From: Halolamina sediminis
GTDB lineage: Archaea > Halobacteriota > Halobacteria > Halobacteriales > Haloferacaceae
Direction of reading: 5' to 3'
Length of the DNA stretch: 64,000 nt
Assembly (NCBI RefSeq): GCF_001282785.1
Contig: NZ_CVUA01000001.1
Location: forward strand, 310,001-374,000
The stretch's first letter is position 1. The number at the start of each line of letters is the position of its first letter. The notes beneath the pieces are model-generated. The model was not told the origin of the DNA and did not search any database. It saw nothing but the letters and a program-made list of their open reading frames with translations. The position numbers were made by a program, and so were the translations under genes. Positions 33,770-43,517 of this stretch are shown one piece after another.

Positions 33770-36045
33770 AGCTCACGGTCAAGCCGCTGAAGCAGAAAGA
33801 CGCGGGCCGCCGACTGGCGGCGGTCGACCGCGTCGCCGCCGACGAGATGGATCTCTCCGGCGGCGACTTCATCCGTATCGAGGGCCAGCAGGGCGCCGCG
33901 ATCGCCCGCGTCTGGCCGGGCTACCCGGAGGACGACGGCACGGGCGTCGTGCGCATCGACGGCCGGCTGCGACAGGAGGCTAGCGTCGGCATCGACGACC
34001 GCGTCGAGGTCGAGCCCGCCGACGTGAACCCCGCCGACAGCGTTACCGTGGCGCTCCCCCAGAACATGGGGATCCGCGGCGACATCGGCAGCCTCGTCCG
34101 GAAGGAGCTCTCCGGCCAGCCCGTCACGACCGGGCAGGACGTCCAGCTGCCGCTGGGCTTCGGCCTGATGGGCGGGCAGGGGCAGGCGGTGCCCCTGAAG
34201 ATCGCCGAGACCGATCCCAGCGGGACGGTCGTGATCACTGACTCCACCGAGGTGGAGATCAGCCAGCAGCCCGCCGAGCAGATCCGCGAGGAGCGCGGCG
34301 CGGCGGCCGGCGCCGGCGGCTCGGCCACCGAGGGCCCCGACGTGGCCTACGAGGACATCGGCGGCCTCGACGACGAGCTCGAACAGGTCCGGGAGATGAT
34401 CGAGCTCCCGATGCGCCACCCCGAGCTGTTCGGCCGGCTGGGAATCGAACCCCCGAAGGGCGTGCTGCTGCACGGCCCGCCGGGCACGGGGAAGACGCTG
34501 ATCGCGAAGGCCGTCGCCAACGAGATCGACGCCTCGTTCCACACCATCTCGGGGCCCGAGATCATGTCGAAGTACTACGGTGAGTCCGAGGAGCAGCTCC
34601 GCGAGGTGTTCGAGGAGGCCCAAGAGCAGAGCCCCGCGATCATCTTCATGGACGAGCTCGACGCCATCGCCCCCGCGCGTGACGAGGCCGGCGGCGACGT
34701 TGAGCGCCGCGTCGTGGCCCAGCTGCTCAGCCTGATGGACGGGCTGGAGGAGCGCGGCGAGATCGTCGTGATCGGCGCGACCAACCGCGTCGACGCCATC
34801 GACCCCGCGCTGCGCCGCGGCGGCCGCTTCGACCGCGAGATCGAGGTCGGCGTGCCGGACACCCACGGCCGCGAGGAGATCCTGCAGGTCCACACGCGCA
34901 ACATGCCACTGGCCGACGACGTGGACATCGAGTCGCTCGCGGAGAACACCCACGGGTTCGTCGGCGCGGACCTGGAGTCGCTGGCCAAGGAGTCGGCGAT
35001 GATCGCGCTCCGGCGGTTCCGTCCCGAACTCGACCTCGAAGCCGACGAGATCGACGCCGAGACGCTCGAACGCCTCGACGTCACCGAGGACGACTTCAAG
35101 AAGGCGCTGCGTGGGATCGAGCCCAGCGCCCTGCGCGAGGTGTTCGTCGAGGTCCCAGACATCACCTGGAACGACGTCGGTGGCCTCGAAGGCACGAAGG
35201 AGCGCCTGCGCGAGACGATCCAGTGGCCGCTCGACTACCCCGACGTGTTCGAGCAGATGGACGTCGACAGCGCGAAGGGCGTGCTGCTGTACGGCCCGCC
35301 CGGCACCGGGAAGACCCTGCTCGCGAAGGCCGTCGCGAACGAGGCCGAGAGCAACTTCATCTCGGTGAAAGGGCCGGAACTGCTGGACAAGTACGTCGGC
35401 GAGTCCGAGAAGGGCGTCCGCGAGATCTTCAGCAAGGCCCGCGAGAACGCCCCGACGGTGGTGTTCTTCGACGAGATCGACGCCATCGCGACCGAGCGCG
35501 GGAAGAACTCCGGCGACTCCGGCGTGGGCGAACGCGTCGTCTCCCAGCTACTGACGGAGCTCGACGGGCTCGAGGAGCTGGAGGACGTGGTCGTCGTCGC
35601 GACCACGAACCGCCCGGACCTGATCGACAGCGCACTGATCCGCCCCGGCCGGCTGGACCGCCACGTCCACGTCCCCGTGCCCGACGAGGAGGCGCGCCGC
35701 GCGATCCTCGACGTCCACACGCGTGACAAGCCGCTTGCCGACGACGTGGATCTCGACGACATCGCGGCCCGTACCGACAACTACGTCGGCGCCGATCTGG
35801 AGGCGCTGGCCCGCGAGGCGTCGATGAACGCCACCCGAGAGTTCATCAACAGCGTCGACCCCGAGGAGGCCACCGAGAGCGTGGGCAACGTCCGCGTGAC
35901 GATGAACCACTTCGAGGACGCGCTGAACGAGGTGGTCCCCTCGGTGACCGAGGAGACCAAAGAGCAGTACGAGGAGATCGAGCAGCGCTTCAAGCGCAGC
36001 GAGCCCCCCGAGGAGCAGGAGCCCGCCGCGCCGACGTTCCAGTAA
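33766..36045 (+). CDS. cdc48: CDC48/VCP-type AAA+ ATPase
   Basis: 759 residues. The N-terminal double-psi barrel and four-helix domain (about 1-195) is followed by two AAA modules, with Walker A GPPGTGKT at about 237-244 and again at 510-517. The Walker B sequences are [14 protein letters not shown] and [14 protein letters not shown], and Arg-finger segments follow. It is a hexameric unfoldase that extracts and unfolds proteins, probably for the proteasome. Both Walker sites are intact and no intein interrupts the gene, although haloarchaeal cdc48 genes often carry one. It is coupled to an Hsp20-like protein by a 4-nt overlap. Confidence 0.96.
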   Translation: MKLTVKPLKQKDAGRRLAAVDRVAADEMDLSGGDFIRIEGQQGAAIARVWPGYPEDDGTGVVRIDGRLRQEASVGIDDRVEVEPADVNPADSVTVALPQNMGIRGDIGSLVRKELSGQPVTTGQDVQLPLGFGLMGGQGQAVPLKIAETDPSGTVVITDSTEVEISQQPAEQIREERGAAAGAGGSATEGPDVAYEDIGGLDDELEQVREMIELPMRHPELFGRLGIEPPKGVLLHGPPGTGKTLIAKAVANEIDASFHTISGPEIMSKYYGESEEQLREVFEEAQEQSPAIIFMDELDAIAPARDEAGGDVERRVVAQLLSLMDGLEERGEIVVIGATNRVDAIDPALRRGGRFDREIEVGVPDTHGREEILQVHTRNMPLADDVDIESLAENTHGFVGADLESLAKESAMIALRRFRPELDLEADEIDAETLERLDVTEDDFKKALRGIEPSALREVFVEVPDITWNDVGGLEGTKERLRETIQWPLDYPDVFEQMDVDSAKGVLLYGPPGTGKTLLAKAVANEAESNFISVKGPELLDKYVGESEKGVREIFSKARENAPTVVFFDEIDAIATERGKNSGDSGVGERVVSQLLTELDGLEELEDVVVVATTNRPDLIDSALIRPGRLDRHVHVPVPDEEARRAILDVHTRDKPLADDVDLDDIAARTDNYVGADLEALAREASMNATREFINSVDPEEATESVGNVRVTMNHFEDALNEVVPSVTEETKEQYEEIEQRFKRSEPPEEQEPAAPTFQ

Positions 36046-36094
36046 CGGCGTCGCGAACGCCGTGGACCGCTTTTTCGGGTTTTCGACGGAGTAG

Positions 36095-37060
36095 CTACGC
36101 GTCGGGGAGATCGTACTCGACGCCGCTCAGCTCCTCGGAGACGTCCCAGAGCCGTGCTGCCGTCTCCTCGTCGTACGACGCCGCGCTCGACTCCTGTTTC
36201 TCCGGCGCGCCGCGCATGTTCAGCAGCCCGCCGGGGCCGACGTACTCTCCCCCGGAGATCCCCTCCTCCGTCGCCGCGAAGAGCATCGGGAGTGCGCCCT
36301 TGGCGGCTGATTGGCCCAACACCGCGTTGGCACCCTTCATCGCGAGCAGGCGGAGCGTCGACCCCTCCTCCTCGGGGCCGCGGAACTGGAGATTGGTGTC
36401 GGCGTACCCGGGGTGGCAGCCGACGCTGGTGACGTTCTCGCCGGCGGCCTCGAACCGGCGGTCCAGTTCGTACGCGAACAGGAGGTTCGCCAGCTTGCTC
36501 TGGGCGTAGGCGTCCCACTTGTCGTAGGACTGCCCGCGCTGGAGGTCGTCGAACTCGATCTCGCCCTGCTCGTGGACGCCGCTGCTCTGGGTGACCACCC
36601 TGGTCTCGCCCGCCGTGTCCCGGAGATGGTCGAGGAGGTAGCCCGTGAGCGCGAAGTGGCCGAGGTGGTTGATGCCGAACTGGCGCTCGAACCCGTCCGC
36701 GGTCTCCCCGCGGGGGACCGCCATCACGCCGGCGTTGTTACAGAGCACGTGCAGCTCGTCGAACCGCTCGGCGAACTGCTCGGCGAAGCGTGCGATCGAG
36801 TCCAGGTCCGCGAGATCCAGCTCCACCACCGTCAGCGAGCCCGTGTCGGGCGCCGACGCCCACGCGGGCCCGTCGGCGAGGGTCGCCCGGATCTCCTCGG
36901 CGGCGGCCTCGGCCCGGTCGAGGCTCCGGCAGGCCATCACTACGTCGGCGCCGTGGCCCGCGAACGCCTCGGTGGCCTCGTAGCCGAGCCCGCTGTTCGC
37001 GCCGGTGACGACGACGGTGCTGTCGGTCTGCTCGGGCATCGACGACCGGTCCCAGCTCAT
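36095..37060 (-). CDS. Short-chain dehydrogenase/reductase
   Basis: 321 residues from the ATG at 37060 (a second ATG at 37039 is possible). It has the Rossmann NAD(P) motif TGANSGLGYE near 17, NNAG near 99, the catalytic Ser in TQSSGVHEQ near 147 and YAQSK near 172 for the catalytic Tyr and Lys. The HCNPG-like GCHPGYADT and the length place it with retinol dehydrogenase/protochlorophyllide-type SDRs. The substrate is unknown, perhaps a lipid or isoprenoid alcohol. It converges with cdc48 and is divergent from the ABC pair. Confidence 0.88.
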   Translation of the reverse strand: MSWDRSSMPEQTDSTVVVTGANSGLGYEATEAFAGHGADVVMACRSLDRAEAAAEEIRATLADGPAWASAPDTGSLTVVELDLADLDSIARFAEQFAERFDELHVLCNNAGVMAVPRGETADGFERQFGINHLGHFALTGYLLDHLRDTAGETRVVTQSSGVHEQGEIEFDDLQRGQSYDKWDAYAQSKLANLLFAYELDRRFEAAGENVTSVGCHPGYADTNLQFRGPEEEGSTLRLLAMKGANAVLGQSAAKGALPMLFAATEEGISGGEYVGPGGLLNMRGAPEKQESSAASYDEETAARLWDVSEELSGVEYDLPDA

Positions 37061-37175
37061 AGCTGAACGTTCGGTCAGGATCCGGGTAACGGTTCCGGTG
37101 CCGGTGACGGCGCCGATTTTCAACGTCGATAGTCGCGGCGGACGAACTATCCGCCCCCCGACTGAACGGGCGTTC

Positions 37176-37913
37176 ATGAGCGTGATCCGGACCGACGACC
37201 TGCGGAAGTCCTACGGCGACGTGGCCGCACTGGACGGCCTCTCACTGTCGGTCGAGTCGGGGGAGCTGTACGGGCTGCTCGGTCCCAACGGCGCCGGGAA
37301 GACGACGACGATGAGCGTGCTGACTGGCCAGACCGTCGCCGATTCGGGGGAGGCCGAGGTACTCGGCGTCGATCCCGAGGCCGAGCCCGTCGGCGTGCGC
37401 GAGCGGGTGGGGATCCTGCCCGAGAAGGAGTCGCCGCCGAGCTTCTCGACGCCCCGGGAGTACTTCCAGTTCGTCGGCGCCGTCCGCGGGATGGCCGACG
37501 AGACGGTCGACGAGCGAACCGAGACGTGGGCCCAACGCCTGAGCTTCGCCGAGAAGCTCGACACGCTGTCGACGGATCTCTCCCGCGGGCAGCAGCAGAA
37601 GACGATGATCGCCGGCGCGTTCCTCCACGAGCCCGAGGTGGTGTTCATCGACGAGCCGCTCGCCAACCTCGATCCGATCGTCCAGGAGCGCGTCAAGCGC
37701 TTCCTCACGAACTACCGCGAGGCGGGCAACACCGTCGTCGTCTCCACCCACAACGTCGAGGTCGCGGCGGAGCTCTGCTCGCGGGTGGGGGTCGTCAACG
37801 CCGGCGAGCTGGTCGCGGAGGTCGTGCCGAGCGAACTGGGCGAGGATCGGACGCTGCTCGACGTGTTCGTCGAGCACGTCGACGACGAGACGGCGTGGGC
37901 CGGCGATGAGTGA
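37176..37913 (+). CDS. ABC-2-type transporter ATP-binding protein
   Basis: 245 residues. It has Walker A GPNGAGKTT near 40, Q-loop GILPEKESPP near 85, signature LSRGQQQKT near 140 (a variant of LSGGQ, as in many exporter ATPases) and Walker B VVFIDEPLANLDP near 160. It energises the membrane protein encoded next, overlapping by 8 nt. The closest resemblance is to export ATPases for lipids, drugs or peptides. Confidence 0.9.
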   Translation: MSVIRTDDLRKSYGDVAALDGLSLSVESGELYGLLGPNGAGKTTTMSVLTGQTVADSGEAEVLGVDPEAEPVGVRERVGILPEKESPPSFSTPREYFQFVGAVRGMADETVDERTETWAQRLSFAEKLDTLSTDLSRGQQQKTMIAGAFLHEPEVVFIDEPLANLDPIVQERVKRFLTNYREAGNTVVVSTHNVEVAAELCSRVGVVNAGELVAEVVPSELGEDRTLLDVFVEHVDDETAWAGDE

Positions 37914-39369
37914 GGCCGCGAGCGGTCCCGGCGGCGACCAGCCGAGCCGGTGGGAGCGGGACAAACTGGTGTTCCGCGAGATGCTGCGCGAGGAGTGGCG
38001 GCTGCACAGCGAACTGCTCGGCGGTGGCCGCTTCGGCGCGTTCCCGCTGCTCGTCGTCGTGCTGGTCGCGGGGGCGGTCTGGCTGCTCGACTTCACCGGC
38101 ACCGATCCCGGCGCCGTCGTCGCCGGGATGCACGCGCTGGCGCTCGTCTTCGGCCTCCACACCGGCTCGATCGGCTTTATCGGCCGCGACGCGGTGGGGA
38201 ACGTGCTCGGCGACGTGACGCTGCTCGTGTTCTCCGGGCGCACGCTCCCGCTCTCGCAGGGGCGCCTGCTGGCGATCTTCGTCCTCAAGGACGTGGTGTA
38301 CTACGCCGGGCTGTTCCTGCTCCCGATGGCCGTCGGCGTCGCGCCCGCCGCGCTCGCGGGTGCCGGGGTCGGCCTCGCGGCGGTCCCGCTGCTCTGGGTC
38401 ACGCTCGTCACGACGTTCGTGCTCGGGATCGGAATCACGATCGCCGGCGTCGGGCTGTCGGCGACGGGGCTGCCGGGGCGTGCGCTCTTGCTCGTGCTCC
38501 TCGGCGGCGGCGTCGCCGCGTGGTACACGGGCGTCCCGGTACTCAGCTACACGCCCTACGGGCTCTATCTGGATCCGGGGCTCGCGAGTGCCGGTACCTC
38601 GGCGGCGCTGATCCTCGCCGCCTACGCCGTCGGCGCCGCGACGTTCGACCCGCAAGTCCAGTCGGCGGATCGCTCGGTCGGCCCGGATTTCCGCCGCTGG
38701 CTCGCCCGCGTCGACGACCCCGTGGCGGCGAAGACGTTGCTTGACGTCCACCGCAGCTCCGGCGGCTTCGGGAAGGTGCTGTTCTCCGCGGCGATCCTGC
38801 TCGGCGTGACGGCCGGGTTGGTCGACCTCGCGGCGGACATCACCGGCGTCGCCCCCTCCGTCGGCGTCTCCTTCGGCGCGGTGCTGGGACTGACTGGGTT
38901 CACGACGTACAACTGGCTCACCACGAACGACGGCGTGGAGCGCTATCTCGCCCACCCACTCGACGCCGAAGCCGTGTTCCACGGGAAGCTCCGGGCGTTC
39001 CTGCTGCTCGGGCCCGCGGTGGGGCTGGCGTTCTACGCATTGGGGGTGCTCTGGCGTGGGACGCCGATCGCCGAGGCCGTCGTCGGCGCCGTCGTGCTCG
39101 TCGGCGTCGCCACCTACGTGTTCGGGCTGACGATCTATCTCGCCGGACTGTCGCCCAACGAGTTCCTGTTCGATACGGGGCTGTACGCCGCCTTCGGCGC
39201 CGCCGTCGCCGTCCCGCTGGTGCCGATTCTCGTGGTCGCGTTCGCGCTCGCGCCGGTATCGTCGGCGCTGCTGGTGGGGTTGGCCGTCAGTGGCGCGCTG
39301 TTGGGTGCCGTCGGGATGGGGCTCTACCGCCGTTCGCTGACGAAGTGGGGCGAGTACCACCGGGCGTAG
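37906..39369 (+). CDS. ABC transporter permease (multi-helix)
   Basis: 487 residues with about 12 membrane helices. A basic N-terminal region (about 1-45, with RWERDKLVFREMLREEWRLHSELL) precedes the first helix, and a charged loop with RRWLARVDDPVAAKTLLDVHRSSGGF near 262-288 separates two groups of helices. It is the partner of the ATPase encoded upstream, which overlaps it by 8 nt. It is a likely exporter. The double-length permease suggests that two six-helix halves are fused. Substrate unknown. Confidence 0.85.
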   Translation: MSEAASGPGGDQPSRWERDKLVFREMLREEWRLHSELLGGGRFGAFPLLVVVLVAGAVWLLDFTGTDPGAVVAGMHALALVFGLHTGSIGFIGRDAVGNVLGDVTLLVFSGRTLPLSQGRLLAIFVLKDVVYYAGLFLLPMAVGVAPAALAGAGVGLAAVPLLWVTLVTTFVLGIGITIAGVGLSATGLPGRALLLVLLGGGVAAWYTGVPVLSYTPYGLYLDPGLASAGTSAALILAAYAVGAATFDPQVQSADRSVGPDFRRWLARVDDPVAAKTLLDVHRSSGGFGKVLFSAAILLGVTAGLVDLAADITGVAPSVGVSFGAVLGLTGFTTYNWLTTNDGVERYLAHPLDAEAVFHGKLRAFLLLGPAVGLAFYALGVLWRGTPIAEAVVGAVVLVGVATYVFGLTIYLAGLSPNEFLFDTGLYAAFGAAVAVPLVPILVVAFALAPVSSALLVGLAVSGALLGAVGMGLYRRSLTKWGEYHRA

Positions 39370-39400
39370 ACTCGCTGGCGCTGCCGTCCGATTCACACCC

Positions 39401-39407
39401 CTTTTTG
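39401..39407 (+). promoter_or_regulatory. T-rich promoter box of gltX
   Basis: CTTTTTG ending 25 nt before the gltX ATG. Same type and spacing as the boxes at 29324 and 30566. Confidence 0.6.
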
Positions 39408-39432
39408 CGAAGCCGAGCAGTACTCCCCGCTA

Positions 39433-41154
39433 ATGGACGAAGATCTCCGCGAGCGGGTCGAACGGGAGGCCGAGAAGCACGCCCTGTTCAACGCGCTCGA
39501 ACACGGCAGCGACGCCGAGGTCGGCCCGATCATGGGGCCGCTGATGGGCGAGAACCCCGACTTCCGCGAACACGGCGATCAGATCGCGGGCGTCGTCGCC
39601 CCGGTCGTCTCGCGGGTCAACGGGATGAACGCCGACGAGCAGGAACAGCGCCTCGAAGAACTGGACGAGGCGCTGTACGAGGAGCTGATGGCCGAGGAGG
39701 AGGAGGACGACCAGATCCTCCCCGACCTGCCCAACGCCGAGGCGTACGACGAGATCCGGATGCGCGCGGCGCCGAACCCCAACGGCCCGTGGCACCTCGG
39801 CCACGCCCGCATGCCGTCGGTGATGGGCACCTACACCGAAGAGATCTACGACGGCCACTTCATCGTCCGGTTCGACGACACCGACCCCGAGACCAAGCGG
39901 CCGGATCTCGACGCCTACGACGCGATCCTCGACGACATCGAGTACCTCGGCTTCACGCCCGACGAGGTGCTCAAAGCCTCCGACCGTGTGGAGACGTACT
40001 ACGAACACGCCCGGAACCTCATCGACGCCGGCGGCGCGTACACCTGCTCCTGCTCGGGCGAGACGTTCTCGGAGCTCAAAAACGACGCCGAGGCCTGTCC
40101 GCACCGCGACAAGGATCAGGAGACCGTTCACGAGGAGTTCGACGCGATGGTCGGCGGCGAGTACTCCTCCGGCGAGATGGTGCTGCGGGTGAAAACCGAC
40201 ATCGAGCACAAGAACCCCGCGCTGCGTGACTGGGTCGCGTTCCGGATGGTCGACACCCCGCACCCGAGAGAAGCAGCCAGCGAGTACCGCTGCTGGCCGA
40301 TGCTCGACTTCCAGTCCGGCATCGACGACCACCTCACCGGCGTCACCCACATCATCCGCGGGATCGACCTGCAGGACTCCGCGAAGCGCCAGCGGTTCGT
40401 CTACGACTACTTCGACTGGGAGTATCCGGAGGTGCTCCACTGGGGGCACGTCCAGATCGACGCCTACGACGTGAAGATGAGCACGTCGACGATCATCGAG
40501 AAGATCGAGAACGGCGAACTCTCGGGCTGGGACGATCCGCGAGCGCCGACCATCGCCTCCGTCCGCCGCCGTGGGGTTCGGGGCAAAGCGCTCGTGGGCG
40601 CGATGCTCGAACTCGGGCTCTCCACCTCCGACGTTGACCTCGCGATGTCGGCGGTGTACTCCAACAACCGCGAACTGATCGACGACGACGCCGACCGTCG
40701 GTTCTTCGTCCGCGACGGCGTCGAACTCCCGATCGCGGGCGGCCCCGACGTCGCCAATCCGCCGCTGCATCCCGACCACGAGGATCGCGGGACGCGGGAC
40801 ATCCCCGTGGGCGACGCGGTGCTCGTCGAGGAGCAGGACCTGCCCGAGGAGGGCGACAAGGTCTGGCTCAAAGGGTTCGGTCCGGTGGAGCGCACCGGCG
40901 ACGGCTTCGAGCACACCGACGACGATCTGGAGGTCGTGAAAAGCGGCGAGGTGGACGTGATCCACTGGGTCCCCGCGGGCGAGAGCGTCCCGGTTCGGCT
41001 GCGGACGATGGAGGGCGACGAGACCGGCCACGCGGAGCCGGGGTACGCCGAGTACGACGAAGACGAGATGCTGCAGTTCGAGCGCGTTGGGTTCACACGA
41101 GTCGACGAGCAGAACGAGGACGACGAGTCGCTGGCGTACTACGCCCACCCGTAG
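39433..41154 (+). CDS. gltX: Glutamyl-tRNA synthetase (archaeal type)
   Basis: 573 residues. The HIGH-type motif is HLGH at about residues 121-124, and KMSTS lies at about 348-352. The N-terminal part has the long helical domain of archaeal GluRS (MDEDLRERVEREAEKHALFNALEHG), and the C-terminal beta-barrel is of the GlnRS/GluRS archaeal-eukaryal type. It charges tRNA-Glu and, where GlnRS is absent, also tRNA-Gln for the GatCAB or GatDE pathway. A clear promoter box (CTTTTTG) ends 25 nt upstream. Confidence 0.96.
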   Translation: MDEDLRERVEREAEKHALFNALEHGSDAEVGPIMGPLMGENPDFREHGDQIAGVVAPVVSRVNGMNADEQEQRLEELDEALYEELMAEEEEDDQILPDLPNAEAYDEIRMRAAPNPNGPWHLGHARMPSVMGTYTEEIYDGHFIVRFDDTDPETKRPDLDAYDAILDDIEYLGFTPDEVLKASDRVETYYEHARNLIDAGGAYTCSCSGETFSELKNDAEACPHRDKDQETVHEEFDAMVGGEYSSGEMVLRVKTDIEHKNPALRDWVAFRMVDTPHPREAASEYRCWPMLDFQSGIDDHLTGVTHIIRGIDLQDSAKRQRFVYDYFDWEYPEVLHWGHVQIDAYDVKMSTSTIIEKIENGELSGWDDPRAPTIASVRRRGVRGKALVGAMLELGLSTSDVDLAMSAVYSNNRELIDDDADRRFFVRDGVELPIAGGPDVANPPLHPDHEDRGTRDIPVGDAVLVEEQDLPEEGDKVWLKGFGPVERTGDGFEHTDDDLEVVKSGEVDVIHWVPAGESVPVRLRTMEGDETGHAEPGYAEYDEDEMLQFERVGFTRVDEQNEDDESLAYYAHP

Positions 41155-41165
41155 TCCGAACCGCG

Positions 41166-41579
41166 TCAGGACGCGATCAGGACGACCGCGACGATCGCGA
41201 GCCCGATCCCGGCGACGTTCGCCGTGCTGAGGTCGGCCTCGAAGTAGAGCACACCGACGATCACGGGGATCACGAAGTACAGCGCGGCGATCGCCGACAC
41301 GATCGCGACGCTCCCCCGTTCGAGCGCGGCGTAGAAGCTGATCGAACCGATCGCGAGAAACGCCCCCGACAGCAGCGCGAATCCGACGTCCGTCCCGCTG
41401 CCGGAGATCGGCCGGCGCATCCAGAGCACGTAGCCGCCGACGAGGGTGATGCTCGCCACGTAGGAGAGGAAGACGGCGTTCACCGCCGACAGCGACCGAG
41501 TCGCGACGCCGGCAGTCACCGCCCACCCGCCGAACAGCACCAGCGCGCCGAACGCGAGCACGATCCCGAGACTGATCAC
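41166..41579 (-). CDS. Single-repeat EamA transporter
   Basis: 137 residues with five predicted membrane helices, exactly one EamA repeat (typical segments GGWAVTAGVATRS and AIVSAIAALYFVIPVIVGVLYFEADL). Normal DMT transporters carry two. A single-repeat protein must work as a dimer, like EmrE-type or paired half transporters. No second half gene is adjacent. It could be a functional homodimer or the remains of a full-length gene. Convergent with gltX. Confidence 0.82.
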   Translation of the reverse strand: MISLGIVLAFGALVLFGGWAVTAGVATRSLSAVNAVFLSYVASITLVGGYVLWMRRPISGSGTDVGFALLSGAFLAIGSISFYAALERGSVAIVSAIAALYFVIPVIVGVLYFEADLSTANVAGIGLAIVAVVLIAS

Positions 41580-41640
41580 GTCAGAGGGAGCCGAACCGGA
41601 CGGACAAACTCTTCGTTCCCGACGCCGGTCCGTTTCGCGT

Positions 41641-42084
41641 CTACGACCGGTACTCGACCACTTCCGCCAACAGTTCTGCCGTCCACGGCGGCGTGTCCGG
41701 GTCGTCGATCACGGCGTCGGCGCTGCGCCACTCGACGGCCGCGACCTCCGCGGGGTCGGCGACGTGTGCCTCGCCGTCGGCGTAGTCGGCAGTGACGACG
41801 ACGTTCAGACACGTCGGCCCGTAGTCGAGTTCGAACGTCGTGCTCGTCACCTGCTCGACGTGCTCGATCTCGACGCCGGCCTCCTCGCGGGCCTCGCGTT
41901 TCGCGGTCGCGTCGAGCACGTCCGACTCTCCCGGACCGGCCTCCACTTTCCCGCCGGGGAACCCCAGCATCCCGGGTGCGTGCTCCTCGCCGTCGCTCCG
42001 GACAATCACGAGGTACTCGGTGCCGTCGACCCCTTCGCGGGCGATCACGGGGTCGACGTTGACGACGTACTGTGGCTCGGGCAT
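41641..42084 (-). CDS. NUDIX hydrolase
   Basis: 147 residues. The Nudix box is present as GGKVEAGPGESDVLDATAKREAREEAGVEI (about 45-75). The REAREEAGV metal-binding core is intact, but the segment before it is about two residues longer than the classical GX5EX7REUXEEXGU pattern. It hydrolyses a nucleoside diphosphate linked to another group, such as oxidised dNTPs or NADH. The exact substrate is unknown. It is divergent from the class III aminotransferase gene. Confidence 0.86.
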   Translation of the reverse strand: MPEPQYVVNVDPVIAREGVDGTEYLVIVRSDGEEHAPGMLGFPGGKVEAGPGESDVLDATAKREAREEAGVEIEHVEQVTSTTFELDYGPTCLNVVVTADYADGEAHVADPAEVAAVEWRSADAVIDDPDTPPWTAELLAEVVEYRS

Positions 42085-42133
42085 GGTCGGACCTGCGGTC
42101 GAACGGCGGAAACCGTTACGGACGGCTGAGACA

Positions 42134-42142
42134 GATTTATCC
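42134..42142 (+). promoter_or_regulatory. TATA box of the class III aminotransferase gene
   Basis: GATTTATCC, ending 22 nt before the ATG at 42165. Confidence 0.62.
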
Positions 42143-42164
42143 GAGGGTGTTGCCACGCTACCGT

Positions 42165-43481
42165 ATGACACGATCGGGCCGGAACCGAAACATCCCCCAC
42201 TGGTACGCCGGCGACGGCGAGGGCGACGTGCTCTCGATCACGTCCGGCGAGGGTGCCCGCGTCACCGACGACGCCGGCGAGGAGTATCTCGACTTCGTGG
42301 CACAGCTGTACTGCGTGAACGCCGGCCACTCCTGTGAGCCGATCGTCGACGCGATGGCCGAGCAGGCCCGGAAGATCCCGTACGTCTCCTCCTCGAAGAC
42401 CACCCCGGCGCGCGACGAGCTCGCGGCGCGGCTGGCCGACCGCGCGCCGGGCGGCCTGAACGACGTGTTCTTCTCGATCTCGGGCAGCGAGGCCAACGAG
42501 TCGGCGATCCAGATCGCCCGGGAGCAGCAGGACGCCACGACGGTGCTGACGCGCTGGCGCTCCTACCACGGGTCGACGTACGCCGCCGGCGGGCTCTCCG
42601 GCGATCCCGAGACTCGCTCCGTCGTCGAACGCCACGCGGCCACGACCGGGACCGGGAAGTTCCTCCCGCCGATGGTCCACGACTCCCCCTTCGACGGCGA
42701 CACGCCGGCGGAGATCGGCCAGCAGGCCGCCGACCACCTGGAGTTCGTGATCAAAAACGAGGGGCCGGACTCGGTCGCGGCCGTGCTCACCGAGCCGATC
42801 GCGGGCACCTCCGGCGCCTACCCGGCGCCGCCGGGCTACTTCGAGCGCGTCCGGGAGATCTGTGACGAGTACGACGTGCTGCTGCTCGTCGACGAGGTGA
42901 TCTCCGGCTTCGGCCGCTGTGGCGACTGGTTCGGGATCGGAACGGAAGGCGTCGAGCCGGACATGATCACCTTCGCGAAGGGCGTCACGAGCGCGTACGC
43001 GCCGCTTGCGGGCGTGATCGCCCGCGAGGAGATCGCCGCCGGGATCCGCGAGGCGGGCCACCCGCTCGGGCAGACGTTCGCCGGCCACCCCGTCGCCTGC
43101 GCCGCGGGTAACGCCGCGATGGACGCCTACGCTGACGGGCTGATCGAGAACGGCCGCGAACTGGCGCCGTATCTGGAAGAGCGCCTCGGCGACCTCGAAG
43201 CGCGCTACGAGGAGGTGGCGACCGTCCACGGCCGAGGGCTGCTCTGGTCGGTCGTGTTCGCCGACCCCGAGACGGACGAGCCGTTCGTCGATCCGCGGGT
43301 CGAGCCGGACGCGGACAACCCCGTCGAGGACGTATGCGAGGTGGCACAGGACCACGGCGTGCTGTTCGGGACGGGTCGGCCCGCGACGCAGGTCATCTGC
43401 TCGCCGCCGCTCTGTATCGACCGCGCGGACGTGGACGAGGCCGTCGACGCACTGGCAGCGGGGATCGAGGCGGCGTTCTAA
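42165..43481 (+). CDS. Class III pyridoxal-phosphate aminotransferase
   Basis: 438 residues, fold-type I. FFSISGSEANESAI near 104 and LLLVDEVISGFGRCG near 242 are class III motifs, the latter containing the PLP-contacting Asp. The Schiff-base lysine lies in MITFAKGVTSAYAPL near 272. It is probably a 4-aminobutyrate/beta-alanine/omega-amino acid:pyruvate transaminase. No pathway genes are adjacent. The start is supported by a GATTTATCC box. Confidence 0.9.
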   Translation: MTRSGRNRNIPHWYAGDGEGDVLSITSGEGARVTDDAGEEYLDFVAQLYCVNAGHSCEPIVDAMAEQARKIPYVSSSKTTPARDELAARLADRAPGGLNDVFFSISGSEANESAIQIAREQQDATTVLTRWRSYHGSTYAAGGLSGDPETRSVVERHAATTGTGKFLPPMVHDSPFDGDTPAEIGQQAADHLEFVIKNEGPDSVAAVLTEPIAGTSGAYPAPPGYFERVREICDEYDVLLLVDEVISGFGRCGDWFGIGTEGVEPDMITFAKGVTSAYAPLAGVIAREEIAAGIREAGHPLGQTFAGHPVACAAGNAAMDAYADGLIENGRELAPYLEERLGDLEARYEEVATVHGRGLLWSVVFADPETDEPFVDPRVEPDADNPVEDVCEVAQDHGVLFGTGRPATQVICSPPLCIDRADVDEAVDALAAGIEAAF

Positions 43482-43517
43482 GCGGGTCAGTCAGCGAGAG
43501 CGGTCACGCGCCACGGT

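Noticed and set aside
33766-36045. Intein in cdc48 or nrdJ
   Set aside because: Both proteins read through at normal length without the N-terminal Cys/Ser and HN terminal features of inteins.
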